This document shows positions 1 to 6,913 of a DNA stretch of 15,785 nt, in pieces. The position numbers and the translations under genes are program-made. The notes under the pieces are model-generated. The model was not told the origin of the DNA and searched no databases. It saw only the letters and a program-made list of their open reading frames with translations. The stretch is from Gammaproteobacteria bacterium (GTDB taxonomy: Bacteria > Pseudomonadota > Gammaproteobacteria > UBA6429 > Thiohalophilaceae): contig QILH01000280.1 in NCBI GenBank assembly GCA_003233255.1, positions 1-15,785 on the forward strand, written 5' to 3'. Each line of letters opens with the position of its first letter. The stretch's first letter is position 1.

Positions 1-479
1 ATGGTCGTATTGGTCAGATTCGTCAGGCCCTGGAGACGGCAGGCCAGATTCACACCCGCATCCTCGCCTATTCGGCCAAGTATGCCTCCAGTTTCTATGG
101 CCCGTTTCGCGATGCGGTGGGCTCGGCGGCCAATTTAGGCAGCGGCAATAAATACACCTATCAAATGGATCCGGCTAACGGCGATGAAGCGCTCTGGGAA
201 GTGGCGCTGGATCTGGAAGAAGGCGCTGACATGGTCATGATCAAGCCGGGCATGCCTTATCTGGATATAGTCTATAGAGTAAAAAAAGAATTTGGTGCGC
301 CGACCTTTGTCTATCAGGTCAGTGGTGAATACGCGATGTTAAAAGCGGCGAGTGAAAATGGCTGGCTGGATGAGCGTCAGGTAGTAATGGAATCCATGTT
401 GGGTTTCAAACGAGCTGGTGCCGATGGCATTTTAACTTACTACGCGAAACAGGTTGCGCAGTGGTTAAAAGAAAAATAG
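1..479 (+). CDS. hemB: 5-aminolevulinate dehydratase (porphobilinogen synthase), 3' part
   Basis: HemB condenses two molecules of 5-aminolevulinate into porphobilinogen in the cytoplasm, an early step of haem and tetrapyrrole synthesis. The reading frame is open from the left edge (first full codon at position 3) to TAG at 477-479, giving about 158 residues, roughly the C-terminal half of a family that is usually near 325 residues. The fragment starts inside the DGR segment. Both Schiff-base lysines of the family are visible: the Lys of YSAKYASSFYGPFRDA (codon 78-80) and the Lys of MVMIKPGMPYLD (codon 243-245). The typical YQMDPAN, YQVSGEYAM, NGWLDE and FKRAGAD blocks follow. An ATG-like start would only come from internal codons such as GTG at 117, so the gene is truncated by the window, not broken. 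A GGGGTCAGAG hairpin begins five bases after the stop codon and separates hemB from aroE on the same strand. The identification is very secure. Confidence 0.97.
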   Translation, partial: GRIGQIRQALETAGQIHTRILAYSAKYASSFYGPFRDAVGSAANLGSGNKYTYQMDPANGDEALWEVALDLEEGADMVMIKPGMPYLDIVYRVKKEFGAPTFVYQVSGEYAMLKAASENGWLDERQVVMESMLGFKRAGADGILTYYAKQVAQWLKEK

Positions 480-483
480 TCAA

Positions 484-559
484 TGGGGTCAGAGTCATAT
501 TTTTACCGACTACTTTGGATCTTCTTTATTTGCCTGCTCAAAATACGACTCTGACCCCA
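484..559. repeat. REP-like GGGGTCAGAG palindrome, copy 1
   Basis: Arm 484-496 pairs perfectly with 547-559 (13 bp). After one mismatch (497/546) the helix continues at 498-503 with 540-545, leaving a 36-base loop. The core GGGGTCAGAG is shared with two other hairpins in this window. A further half copy, TCTGACCCCATTG at 572-584, can pair with 481-493 instead (13 bp), giving a competing outer fold that would include the aroE start codon. From memory, palindromes with this core are dispersed elements in many proteobacteria and are associated with REP-type Y1 transposases. No transposase is present here. It may also work as a terminator or mRNA-stability element after hemB, though no T-run follows the inner stem. 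Confidence 0.85.
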
Positions 560-581
560 CTGCCCATGGAGTCTGACCCCA

Positions 582-1439
582 TTGAGTAACGACCTATTTG
601 ATTTTGGTGAAAGGATTGATCGTTATGCGGTGATGGGCAACCCGATCACCCACAGCAAGTCCCCTAAAATACATTCCCTGTTTGCCAAACAAACCAGTCA
701 GGCGGTTGAGTACACGGCAATCCAGGTCGACATGGGAGGTTTCAGTCAGGCAGTAGGAAATTTTTGCGCCAGTGGTGGCAAGGGTTTGAATATAACCGTG
801 CCGTTTAAAGAAGAAGCCTGGCAGTTAGTTTCGGAACGAAGTCAACGAGCTGAATTGGCCGGTGCTGTGAACACGATTAAATTTGATCGAGATCAAATCT
901 TCGGCGATAACACCGATGGCATTGGTCTGGTGCATGATCTGAAAAATAATCATAACTATGAGTTGCGTGATAAAATTATTTTGTTAATGGGTGCCGGGGG
1001 GGCCGCGCGCGGTGTGATTGCGCCTATTTTAGAGCAGCACCCCAGCTTGTTAATAATTGCTAATAGAACACCGGATAAAGCAGTGGCGTTAGCAATGCAT
1101 TTTTCTGAGTTCGGTACTGTACAGGGTTGTGGTTATGGCCAATTAAACGAACTGCAATTTGATCTGGTGTTAAATGCCACTGCGGCCAGTCTGCAGGGCG
1201 AGGTACCGGATTTACCAGAAGAGTTACTGGCCGATCAGGCGATGTGTTACGACTTGATGTACGGCGCAAAACCCACTGCGTTCATGGCCTGGGCGGCGGT
1301 GCACGGTGCCAGTCAGATCACGGATGGCTTAGGTATGTTAGTCGAACAGGCAGCAGAGTCATTTTATATCTGGCGAGATGTGCGCCCTGAAACGTCATCG
1401 GTAATAGAGATGCTGCGTGAAGTGCTAAATAACGAGTAA
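582..1439 (+). CDS. aroE: Shikimate dehydrogenase (NADP+)
   Basis: AroE reduces 3-dehydroshikimate to shikimate with NADPH, the fourth step of the cytoplasmic shikimate pathway to aromatic amino acids and folate. With a TTG start the product is 285 residues, slightly longer than the usual 270-280. The substrate-binding half has HSKSP (residues 24-28), NITVPFK with the catalytic Lys at 76, AVNTI at 95-99 and NTDG with the catalytic Asp at 112. The NADP Rossmann fold has GAGGA (137-141) followed by NRT (161-163), the residues that normally recognise the 2'-phosphate. The C-terminal DGLGMLVEQAAESF block is present. The start is chosen at TTG 582 because GGAG at 568-571 lies ten bases upstream and the next in-frame ATG (633) falls inside the conserved VMGNP core. 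Both that Shine-Dalgarno and the TTG lie in or beside a REP-like half copy, so the element may have supplied or remodelled this start. The function is secure; the exact start is less so. Confidence 0.95.
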   Translation: MSNDLFDFGERIDRYAVMGNPITHSKSPKIHSLFAKQTSQAVEYTAIQVDMGGFSQAVGNFCASGGKGLNITVPFKEEAWQLVSERSQRAELAGAVNTIKFDRDQIFGDNTDGIGLVHDLKNNHNYELRDKIILLMGAGGAARGVIAPILEQHPSLLIIANRTPDKAVALAMHFSEFGTVQGCGYGQLNELQFDLVLNATAASLQGEVPDLPEELLADQAMCYDLMYGAKPTAFMAWAAVHGASQITDGLGMLVEQAAESFYIWRDVRPETSSVIEMLREVLNNE

Positions 1440-1455
1440 AAAGAATCGGAATAAT

Positions 1456-1529
1456 CGGGGTCAGAGATGTATTTTTGGTGCGCAAACAAAAATAATTTCA
1501 GTGTTCGGCAAAATACGTCTCTGACCCCG
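1456..1529. terminator. REP-like GGGGTCAGAG palindrome, copy 2, probable two-way terminator
   Basis: Arm 1456-1475 pairs with 1510-1529 over 20 positions, with a single G-T wobble (1468/1517) and a 34-base loop. A run of five T follows at 1531-1535, as in an intrinsic terminator for aroE on +. The hairpin starts 17 bases after the aroE stop and ends 5 bases before the stop codon of the convergent chemotaxis gene, so both transcripts would run into it. Its right arm differs from that of copy 1 by one base over 20, and the paired base on the left arm changes with it. The terminator role is inferred from position and the T-run; the palindrome itself is directly seen. Confidence 0.8.
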
Positions 1530-1533
1530 GTTT

Positions 1534-3279
1534 TTATAGTTTAAATTTGGAAACCAGATCATTTAATTTTTGCGCCAGGCCATTGAGCTCATTCGATGCG
1601 GTTGAGAGATAGCGAGTATTTTCTGCTGTTTGCTCCGATGCTTGATTAATATTAATAACGTTCTTGTTGACCTCTTCGGCCACAGACGATTGCTCTTCCG
1701 CTGCCGTGGCAATCTGGGTATTCATTTGATCAATATTGGAGATCGCCTCGGCTATGGCTTGCAATGCGTCTCCTGCCTTGTTGGCTTGTTCGACACTGAC
1801 TTCCGCCTGTGCCTGACCTGTCTCCATGACCACGACGGCTTTTTTGGCACCTGCTTGCAGTCGATCAATCATTGCTTCAATCTCGGCGGTTGATTGTTGA
1901 GTTCGTTGCGCCAGAGTACGCACTTCATCCGCTACAACCGCAAAGCCGCGCCCTTGATCCCCGGCCCGGGCTGCTTCGATAGCGGCATTTAAGGCCAGTA
2001 AATTCGTTTGCTCGGCGATACCTTTGATGACATCCAGAATAGAACCGATTGCACCACTGTCTTCGTCCAGTTGTTTAATAACTTGTGCAGCATTCGTGAC
2101 TTCAACGGCTAGCTGACTAATGTTCTGTTTCGATGCTTTGACAACGGTTTCACCGTTATGGGTTTCAACCGTTGCGGCATTAGCCGATTCTGCGGCGGCG
2201 GCGGCATTTTGCGCGACTTCGGCGACGGTTGCGGTCATCTCGTTCATTGCGGTTGCGGCCTGCTGAGTCTCGGCTTGCTGACTGTCCACGGCTTGCGAGG
2301 TGGTGAGCGTGATCTCGGATAGCTGGGTGGACGAGGCAGACATGTGTTTAGCCGCTTCCACCACGTCACCCATCACGCCTCGAATACGGTTGGTGAAGCG
2401 GTTAAAGGCCATCGACATCTGCGCAATCTCGCCTTTGCCGCTTTCGTCTAACTGCATGGTGAGATCGTTGCTTTGCTCGGCACCGGCAATATCCTGTAAT
2501 GCTCGCGAGACCGGTTTGCTGACGAGTCGGTTAATAACCCAGAAAACCAGCGCCAGTCCAATGGCTATCATGATGGCACCCCCAATAATCCCGCTGATCA
2601 GCGCGCCGCGGAACGCGGCGTCGGCACGGTCGAGTGACTTAATCACCTCAAAGGCGCCATGCAGGTCACCGACTTTTTTGCCATCCATTTTAAATCCCGT
2701 GATGTCCATACCGTCTGTGTTCCCCCAGATTCGTTCCGAGTTAGCCGGGTCACCATGACAGTTCATGCACGATTCGCTAAGCCGTACAGGACGAAAATAG
2801 CGAATGGCATTCATTTTTTCATCGATTACATGGTATTCGCTTGCGTTGCGATTGTTTTTAAAATGATCCAGAGCTGCTTGCTCGATGGCGTCGGGATTAT
2901 TGGCCGGGTTGCGGGCATTTCTTCGCGGCGTCCGAAATTCAAAGCCGCCTTCTTTGGCCTTGTTTTTAGCCGTTTCCCAGGCGGTGACAACCGGTATGGC
3001 CGCCAGTATTTTGGCCTTGAGTTCATCTGGATTGTCAGCGGTATAGTTGCGTAAAATCTCGGGAGAGAAAACACCCAGCGTCCACTTTGTTTCCATGTTT
3101 TCTCGCACGGATTCGGACATCAGGATTAAATGATTGGCATCCTCCAGTTCTGCCTGCATCTGAAGCTCATGCATTCCGGAAGTGGATGTCACCAGCGCCG
3201 TGATTTCAAGGGCGACCAGTATGGCGGTGATGGCCAGCATGACGCGTACGCCAATCGAATCAAATATTTTAAGTCTCAT
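1534..3279 (-). CDS. Methyl-accepting chemotaxis protein with c-type haem-binding periplasmic domain
   Basis: This is a 581-residue inner-membrane chemoreceptor that would signal to CheA/CheW. It has a first membrane helix at about 11-33, a periplasmic domain at about 34-224, a second helix at about 225-250, a HAMP domain to about 303, and a long coiled-coil signalling domain. The signalling tip EQTNLLALNAAIEAARAGDQ (423-442) is canonical. The periplasmic domain resembles the Tll0287-like/DUF3365 sensor family and contains CMNCH at 171-175, preceded by YFRPVRLSES and followed by GDPAN. A CXXCH motif in an exported domain normally binds haem c covalently, so a redox, oxygen, NO or CO signal is plausible. 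That is inference from the motif. The C-terminus (VSKFKL) has no NWETF-type CheR/CheB tether. ATG at 3279 is preceded by an AAAGG Shine-Dalgarno. No sigma-28 promoter was seen upstream, unlike the other receptor in this window. The receptor call is very secure and haem binding is likely. Confidence 0.95.
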   Translation of the reverse strand: MRLKIFDSIGVRVMLAITAILVALEITALVTSTSGMHELQMQAELEDANHLILMSESVRENMETKWTLGVFSPEILRNYTADNPDELKAKILAAIPVVTAWETAKNKAKEGGFEFRTPRRNARNPANNPDAIEQAALDHFKNNRNASEYHVIDEKMNAIRYFRPVRLSESCMNCHGDPANSERIWGNTDGMDITGFKMDGKKVGDLHGAFEVIKSLDRADAAFRGALISGIIGGAIMIAIGLALVFWVINRLVSKPVSRALQDIAGAEQSNDLTMQLDESGKGEIAQMSMAFNRFTNRIRGVMGDVVEAAKHMSASSTQLSEITLTTSQAVDSQQAETQQAATAMNEMTATVAEVAQNAAAAAESANAATVETHNGETVVKASKQNISQLAVEVTNAAQVIKQLDEDSGAIGSILDVIKGIAEQTNLLALNAAIEAARAGDQGRGFAVVADEVRTLAQRTQQSTAEIEAMIDRLQAGAKKAVVVMETGQAQAEVSVEQANKAGDALQAIAEAISNIDQMNTQIATAAEEQSSVAEEVNKNVININQASEQTAENTRYLSTASNELNGLAQKLNDLVSKFKL

Positions 3280-3633
3280 TATTATTTACCTTTAAGAATA
3301 TACAGCTTTTTCTACGTGCCCCAGAATTAAGTGAGCGAATTGGTGGGGTATTCATTATTAGCGTAGAAATCGTGTAATTCTTTAGGTTATTCTTGAATCG
3401 ACCAACATGATGGGTGGTGCTGGTAATATGTTATTCACTTTAGCCAGATTACATTATTAATAATAATGGTTAATTACAGTCTGTATGCAAAGTGTGAGCG
3501 CATAATCCGGGCAGGGCTAAATGCATTAAGTTACTTTTAAGCTTTAAGAAGGGGGATATAGCTAGCCGAAATGATATTCTTTGTCCCAGGATAACAACGA
3601 GTTAATAGTATTTATTGGAGGTATATTTGCGCT
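3280..3633. other. Intergenic region, no gene seen
   Basis: These 354 AT-rich bases lie between the start of the haem-type receptor gene and the 3' end of the lgt operon. No reading frame with coding character, RNA gene or strong terminator hairpin was found. It should hold the promoter of the receptor gene, reading leftward. A GGGGCACG sequence on - near 3320 recalls a sigma-54 -24 element, but the following GC is 12 bases away, not 10, so it is not called. Confidence 0.6.
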
Positions 3634-4023
3634 TTATTTTCGTTTTACGAACCATGCGAGAAGTATGATATAGGCAACGGTCATCGCAATGGCGATAACG
3701 CCACCCCAAAAAGAAACGGGTGTTAGATAGGCGGTATCCGATCCGTCCGTTGCGATTAAATAAACCCATTCATCGAGCACCAAACTCAGGCCGATTCCAA
3801 AGGCGATAATAAGAACATCCACGATTCGGCCCAGACGATTAAATAGTATTAATGGAATGACGGCGAGAGTGAGTATCACGATGCCAGTATATAAATGATG
3901 AATATTATATCCTGCCACATCAAAATTACTGTTCGGAGAAATATACAAAGTGACGCGGAAAAAAATAAAGGTGCCAATCAGTGAGCCAATTAATAGTAAA
4001 CTTCGTTTCGTAATCGTGTGCAT
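3634..4023 (-). CDS. Small multi-pass membrane protein, unknown function
   Basis: This is a 129-residue very hydrophobic protein with about four predicted membrane segments (roughly residues 7-27, 44-62, 67-88 and 104-125) and a basic C-terminal end (VKRK). Polar residues stand out inside or beside the membrane segments: NIHHLYTG with His42 and His43 before the second segment, and LDEW with Asp84 and Glu85 at the end of the third. Such residues could bind a metal or a polar head group, but this is speculation. I do not recognise a named family. It lies 8 bases after the stop of the lipoprotein gene and is most likely the last gene of the lgt operon. The ATG at 4023 lacks a good Shine-Dalgarno, so it may depend on translational coupling. 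No clear terminator was seen downstream. It is a real gene by length, composition and spacing; its function is unknown. Confidence 0.75.
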   Translation of the reverse strand: MHTITKRSLLLIGSLIGTFIFFRVTLYISPNSNFDVAGYNIHHLYTGIVILTLAVIPLILFNRLGRIVDVLIIAFGIGLSLVLDEWVYLIATDGSDTAYLTPVSFWGGVIAIAMTVAYIILLAWFVKRK

Positions 4024-4031
4024 GCTTATGT

Positions 4032-4493
4032 TTAGTCCGGTTTCTCATTAGAGTCTGTATCAAGTCCCTTTACGATACACGTGGTCGCCTGCTCAGGGGA
4101 ATCCGAGCCAAATTGTTGCTGACATCTTTTTAGCATGGGCAGAACGGGTTCTATCGTTAATGGATAGGACTTGTATGACAATTGTCGTTGGCATAACTCA
4201 AAACGGTAACGGGGATAAATAGTTTCATTTAACTCGACGTGGGAATAAACTTCGTCAACGATCTGGTACATGTTGACCAACAGCCGCGAACTGTTTTTTT
4301 CTAAAGGGGTAAGTTTTGCCAGCAAGTTAGATTTTGGCTTATCTTTATTGCGTAGTTTTATCGCCGTGAGTGCCGCCTGCATCTCAAAGCGGCAGGCCTC
4401 GTTAATTTCTTTCGGACTATCGTAAGGATTATTAGCGCAGGCGCTGATAAGCAAAATGATGAATGGCAGAGATAATCTAATCATCTTCATCAT
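4032..4493 (-). CDS. Putative small lipoprotein, unknown function
   Basis: This is a predicted 153-residue lipoprotein beginning MMKMIRLSLPFIILLISAC. It has a short basic N-terminus, a hydrophobic stretch and a lipobox ISAC with the lipidated Cys at 19. The mature part is soluble, helical in character and has three more Cys residues. I recognise no enzymatic motif. The frame stays open upstream to 4607, but that extension overlaps the DUF2007 gene and lacks a signal-peptide start. ATG 4493 (or 4490, 4484) is therefore preferred, with GGTGAG about ten bases upstream. This start overlaps the end of the DUF2007 gene by 17 bases, suggesting translational coupling. Lying two genes after lgt, it would be a direct substrate of Lgt, which attaches the diacylglyceryl group to such cysteines. 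The residue after the lipidated Cys is Ala, so Lol sorting to the outer membrane is expected, but this is inference. Confidence 0.75.
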   Translation of the reverse strand: MMKMIRLSLPFIILLISACANNPYDSPKEINEACRFEMQAALTAIKLRNKDKPKSNLLAKLTPLEKNSSRLLVNMYQIVDEVYSHVELNETIYPRYRFELCQRQLSYKSYPLTIEPVLPMLKRCQQQFGSDSPEQATTCIVKGLDTDSNEKPD

Positions 4494-4719
4494 CGTGCGC
4501 AAACTCACCACGCTCATAGCGTTCGATGATCTCTTTTGCACGGTGTTCGGCATGTTTTTCAACGAGCAAACGAATAATATCGGCGACCGGTAATTCACCG
4601 AACGCACCCTGTAAATAGTGGCCGGTAATTTCTGCCTCGATATCGAACTGGGCTAACAGGCCTTGCACTAAATGTGCCTCGGTAGTAGAGCTGGCGCTAA
4701 AGATTTCAACTTTTGACAA
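4477..4719 (-). CDS. DUF2007-family small protein
   Basis: This is an 80-residue cytoplasmic protein starting MSKVEIFSASSTTEAHLVQG and showing the DUF2007 pattern. A short beta strand is followed by EAHLVQGLLAQFDIEAEI and the GHYLQGAFGELP segment, then a second helix and an acidic tail (DDEDD). DUF2007 has a ferredoxin-like fold and is often annotated as a putative signal-transducing protein. Its molecular role is not established. The start is TTG at 4719, the only start near the conserved N-terminus, with AAGAG about ten bases upstream. It begins 19 bases after the lgt stop and overlaps the next gene, so it is firmly within the operon. Family membership is by pattern recognition and fairly sure. 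Confidence 0.85.
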   Translation of the reverse strand: MSKVEIFSASSTTEAHLVQGLLAQFDIEAEITGHYLQGAFGELPVADIIRLLVEKHAEHRAKEIIERYERGEFAHDDEDD

Positions 4720-4738
4720 TGTAGTATGCTCTTAATAT

Positions 4739-5527
4739 TTATGCTGGCTTATTTTTGATGCTACGAATAATAAGCACGATACCCAGAATAATAAATGGAA
4801 TGCTCAACAGGTGTCCGACATTAAGACCGATGCCGAGATTGTAATCGGCCTGTTCCTGTTTTATAAATTCAATTAAGAAGCGCCAGCTGAAAATACTTAA
4901 AAATAAAATACCCGTTAAATATCCATTGGCCCATTTACCGGCTTTGGTTTTATACAGGTAATATAACAATATGAGGGTAAATAAATAGGCAGCCGATTCA
5001 TACAGTTGTGCCGGGTGACGCGGTAGATTATCCACGCGTGAGAATATTATGCCAAACACACTGTCGGTTTTTACCCCCAGTATCTCCGAGTTAAAGAAGT
5101 TACCCAGACGGATGGTGGTTGCGCCAAGGGCAACGGGCAGGGTGAGTCGGTCTGTAAAATACAAATACGGTTCTTTGCTGTGCTTCTGGAATAACATACA
5201 GGCCAGTAACATACCAATCGCGCCGCCGTGGCTTGAAAGCCCGCCTTTCCAGATGTATAAAACTTCGATTAAATGTTGCGAATAATATTCGGGTTCATAA
5301 AAAATAACGTGCCCCAGACGTGCGCCAATGACGGCTCCGGTAAACATATAATAAAGCAGACGATCGAGTTGTTTGACATCTTTGCCTTCACGTCGATACA
5401 TCCATTGCATGATGTAATAGCCGAGCAGAAATCCCGATACAAATAGCAGGCCATACCAGCGTAATTGCAGCGGGCCAAGTTCAAATAGAATCGGACTCGG
5501 GTTCCAGACAAAATGTGTTACATCCAT
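4739..5527 (-). CDS. lgt: Phosphatidylglycerol--prolipoprotein diacylglyceryl transferase
   Basis: Lgt is an inner-membrane enzyme that transfers a diacylglyceryl group from phosphatidylglycerol to the lipobox cysteine of prolipoproteins, the first step of lipoprotein maturation. The product is about 262 residues with some seven membrane segments, near the short end of the family. Diagnostic blocks are visible: LRWYGLLFVSGFLLGY near the N-terminus, GGLSSHGGAIG with the functional His region, the Lgt signature RLGNFFNSEILG, then RHPAQLYES and WRFLIEFIKQ. ATG 5527 is chosen; AGAG lies 8 bases upstream. An in-frame TTG at 5533 would add two residues. The gene follows the thioredoxin-fusion gene by 9 bases and precedes the DUF2007 and lipoprotein genes closely. 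The identification is secure. Confidence 0.96.
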   Translation of the reverse strand: MDVTHFVWNPSPILFELGPLQLRWYGLLFVSGFLLGYYIMQWMYRREGKDVKQLDRLLYYMFTGAVIGARLGHVIFYEPEYYSQHLIEVLYIWKGGLSSHGGAIGMLLACMLFQKHSKEPYLYFTDRLTLPVALGATTIRLGNFFNSEILGVKTDSVFGIIFSRVDNLPRHPAQLYESAAYLFTLILLYYLYKTKAGKWANGYLTGILFLSIFSWRFLIEFIKQEQADYNLGIGLNVGHLLSIPFIILGIVLIIRSIKNKPA

Positions 5528-5536
5528 CGTCAATCT

Positions 5537-6811
5537 CTATTCATTAATAAGTTGTTCTATTTTGCTAATTATATCAGGGTTATCCCATTCAACACTACCA
5601 AACAGGGCATAACGTATTTTACCCGATTTATCGATAACATAGCTGGTTGGGAAGGCGAATACGCCCCAGTCTTTCAATGCGCGGCCATCATAATCCATGA
5701 CGATCGGAAAACTGATATTGACCTTTGTTTTTAAAAACGCGCTGACCTCAGCATTGGTCTCGGCCATATTAACCCCTAGCAGAGCGAAGGGTTTGTTTTT
5801 GAAATGGTTATTGAGGCGCTGCATGGAGGGCATTTCATGAACACAGGGTGGGCACCAACTGGCCCAGAAGTTGACGACGACGACCTTGCCTTTTAGGGAT
5901 TTTAGATCGAGAAACTCACCGTTAAGTTTCGGCAGGTTTAATGCGCGAGGTATTGGATCTCCCTGGTATTTCTCCAGACCGCGCTCTTTTGTTTTTGCCG
6001 AGGTCACTGCAGTTTTAGATAATATTGTAACGGGTTTTCGAAAGCTATCCTGTTTGCTGGCCAAAAGCCGAATAGCGTTAAACAGATCTGTGGCCAGATC
6101 CCCGCGGGCCAGATTTTCTTTGCCAAAGGCGTCGGGACGGAAGTAAAAACGATCACGTATCCCGCGCATTGGTTTAATAAAGATATCACTACCACCCAGA
6201 CGCAGGGCATCAAGCGATCGTTCTAATTGCCAGAAATAGGGTGACTTATCGGGTTGCAGAATAAACAGCCTTGAGTTGCTTGCTTTGACAATGGGTAATA
6301 ATTTAGCTGAAGTGCCAGGTTCAGGTGTCTTGATATAAAATTTTGGGCTGAGCAAGATGGCGCCAGCAAATCGCGAATGCTCATTATTGACCGATTGCCA
6401 ATCACGTATCCCGCGTAGTACGGGTACGATACCGCGGCCACTGCCACCGACGATAACGGTTTTACCCGTTAGGGATGCGGCGGCGATAAGTTTGTTAAAA
6501 CCATCCCCATTAAGCGAGCTCATATTGCGGGCGGTATTTGCCAGAAAGTAGGCCTGTAACAGATCCTGTAACCACACCTCGATGCCGCTTGCTGCCAGTT
6601 GTTGGGCGATTTGAAAGTCGATGCCTTGCAGCCCTTTTTCATGGGGCTGCCAGATAAATATGATCTTGCCTGGCTTGAACGTGGCGTTATATATATCGAC
6701 GCTAATGTCGACATCGGCGTTGACCTTTACGCTCATCGATTGGCGGGCAAGGCCATGTGGAAGAAATACGAATAATAAACTAACAAGGATATACTTTAGT
6801 CGTCTAGACAT
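5537..6811 (-). CDS. Exported fusion of alpha/beta-hydrolase-like domain and TlpA/ResA-type thioredoxin
   Basis: Starting at ATG 6811 the product has 424 residues. It begins with MSRRLKYILVSLLFVFLPHGLA, a good signal peptide or N-terminal membrane anchor. The frame also has an ATG at 6838 that would add nine residues and spoil the signal peptide. Residues about 45-225 look like an alpha/beta-hydrolase or esterase-like fold: KIIFIWQP strand, VIVGGSGRG nucleophile-elbow-like turn, AGAILLSP and LFILQPDKSP strands. The elbow reads GGSGR where GXSXG is expected, so catalysis is doubtful. After a linker, residues about 285-420 form a TlpA/ResA/CcmG-like thioredoxin with VVNFWASWCPPC (active Cys pair), HEMPSM, and FAFPTS with the cis-proline. 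Such domains reduce disulfides in the periplasm, notably apocytochrome c cysteines. It appears to be the first gene of the lgt operon. A TATAAT on - at 6857-6852 may be its -10 box. The thioredoxin part is secure; the hydrolase part is moderately so. Confidence 0.87.
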   Translation of the reverse strand: MSRRLKYILVSLLFVFLPHGLARQSMSVKVNADVDISVDIYNATFKPGKIIFIWQPHEKGLQGIDFQIAQQLAASGIEVWLQDLLQAYFLANTARNMSSLNGDGFNKLIAAASLTGKTVIVGGSGRGIVPVLRGIRDWQSVNNEHSRFAGAILLSPKFYIKTPEPGTSAKLLPIVKASNSRLFILQPDKSPYFWQLERSLDALRLGGSDIFIKPMRGIRDRFYFRPDAFGKENLARGDLATDLFNAIRLLASKQDSFRKPVTILSKTAVTSAKTKERGLEKYQGDPIPRALNLPKLNGEFLDLKSLKGKVVVVNFWASWCPPCVHEMPSMQRLNNHFKNKPFALLGVNMAETNAEVSAFLKTKVNISFPIVMDYDGRALKDWGVFAFPTSYVIDKSGKIRYALFGSVEWDNPDIISKIEQLINE

Positions 6812-6878
6812 ATAATTATTTGCTACTATTAGCCACATTGAGAATAATCGGATTATACGACTTATATATAGTATAGAA

Positions 6879-6897
6879 AATAATTAAGTTAATTATT
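6879..6897. promoter_or_regulatory. 19-bp AT-rich palindrome in a divergent promoter region, candidate operator
   Basis: AATAATTAA and TTAATTATT form a perfect 9-bp inverted repeat around a single G. It sits 17 bases upstream of the rubredoxin ATG, in the 75-base (or 102-base, from ATG 6811) gap between the divergent thioredoxin-fusion and rubredoxin genes. A TATAGT at 6867-6872 could be a -10 box for rubredoxin, placing the palindrome at the transcription start. TATAAT on - (6857-6852) could serve the leftward operon. AT-rich palindromes occur by chance, so a regulator site is only a suggestion. Confidence 0.35.
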
Positions 6898-6913
6898 AAG
6901 CAGGAGTGGCAAT

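Noticed and set aside
1630..3330. Plus-strand open frames antisense to the first chemoreceptor gene (1630-1893, 2300-2758, 2659-3054, 3130-3330)
   Set aside because: They lie inside a certain gene, have no ribosome binding sites or recognisable domains, and are explained as frame shadows.
3310..3335. GGGGCACG on the minus strand upstream of the haem receptor gene, as a sigma-54 promoter
   Set aside because: The following GC is 12 bases from the GG, not the required 10, and the TTGC box is missing.
4494..4607. N-terminal extension of the lipoprotein gene to a start at 4607
   Set aside because: It would overlap most of the DUF2007 gene and bury the signal peptide and lipobox inside the protein.
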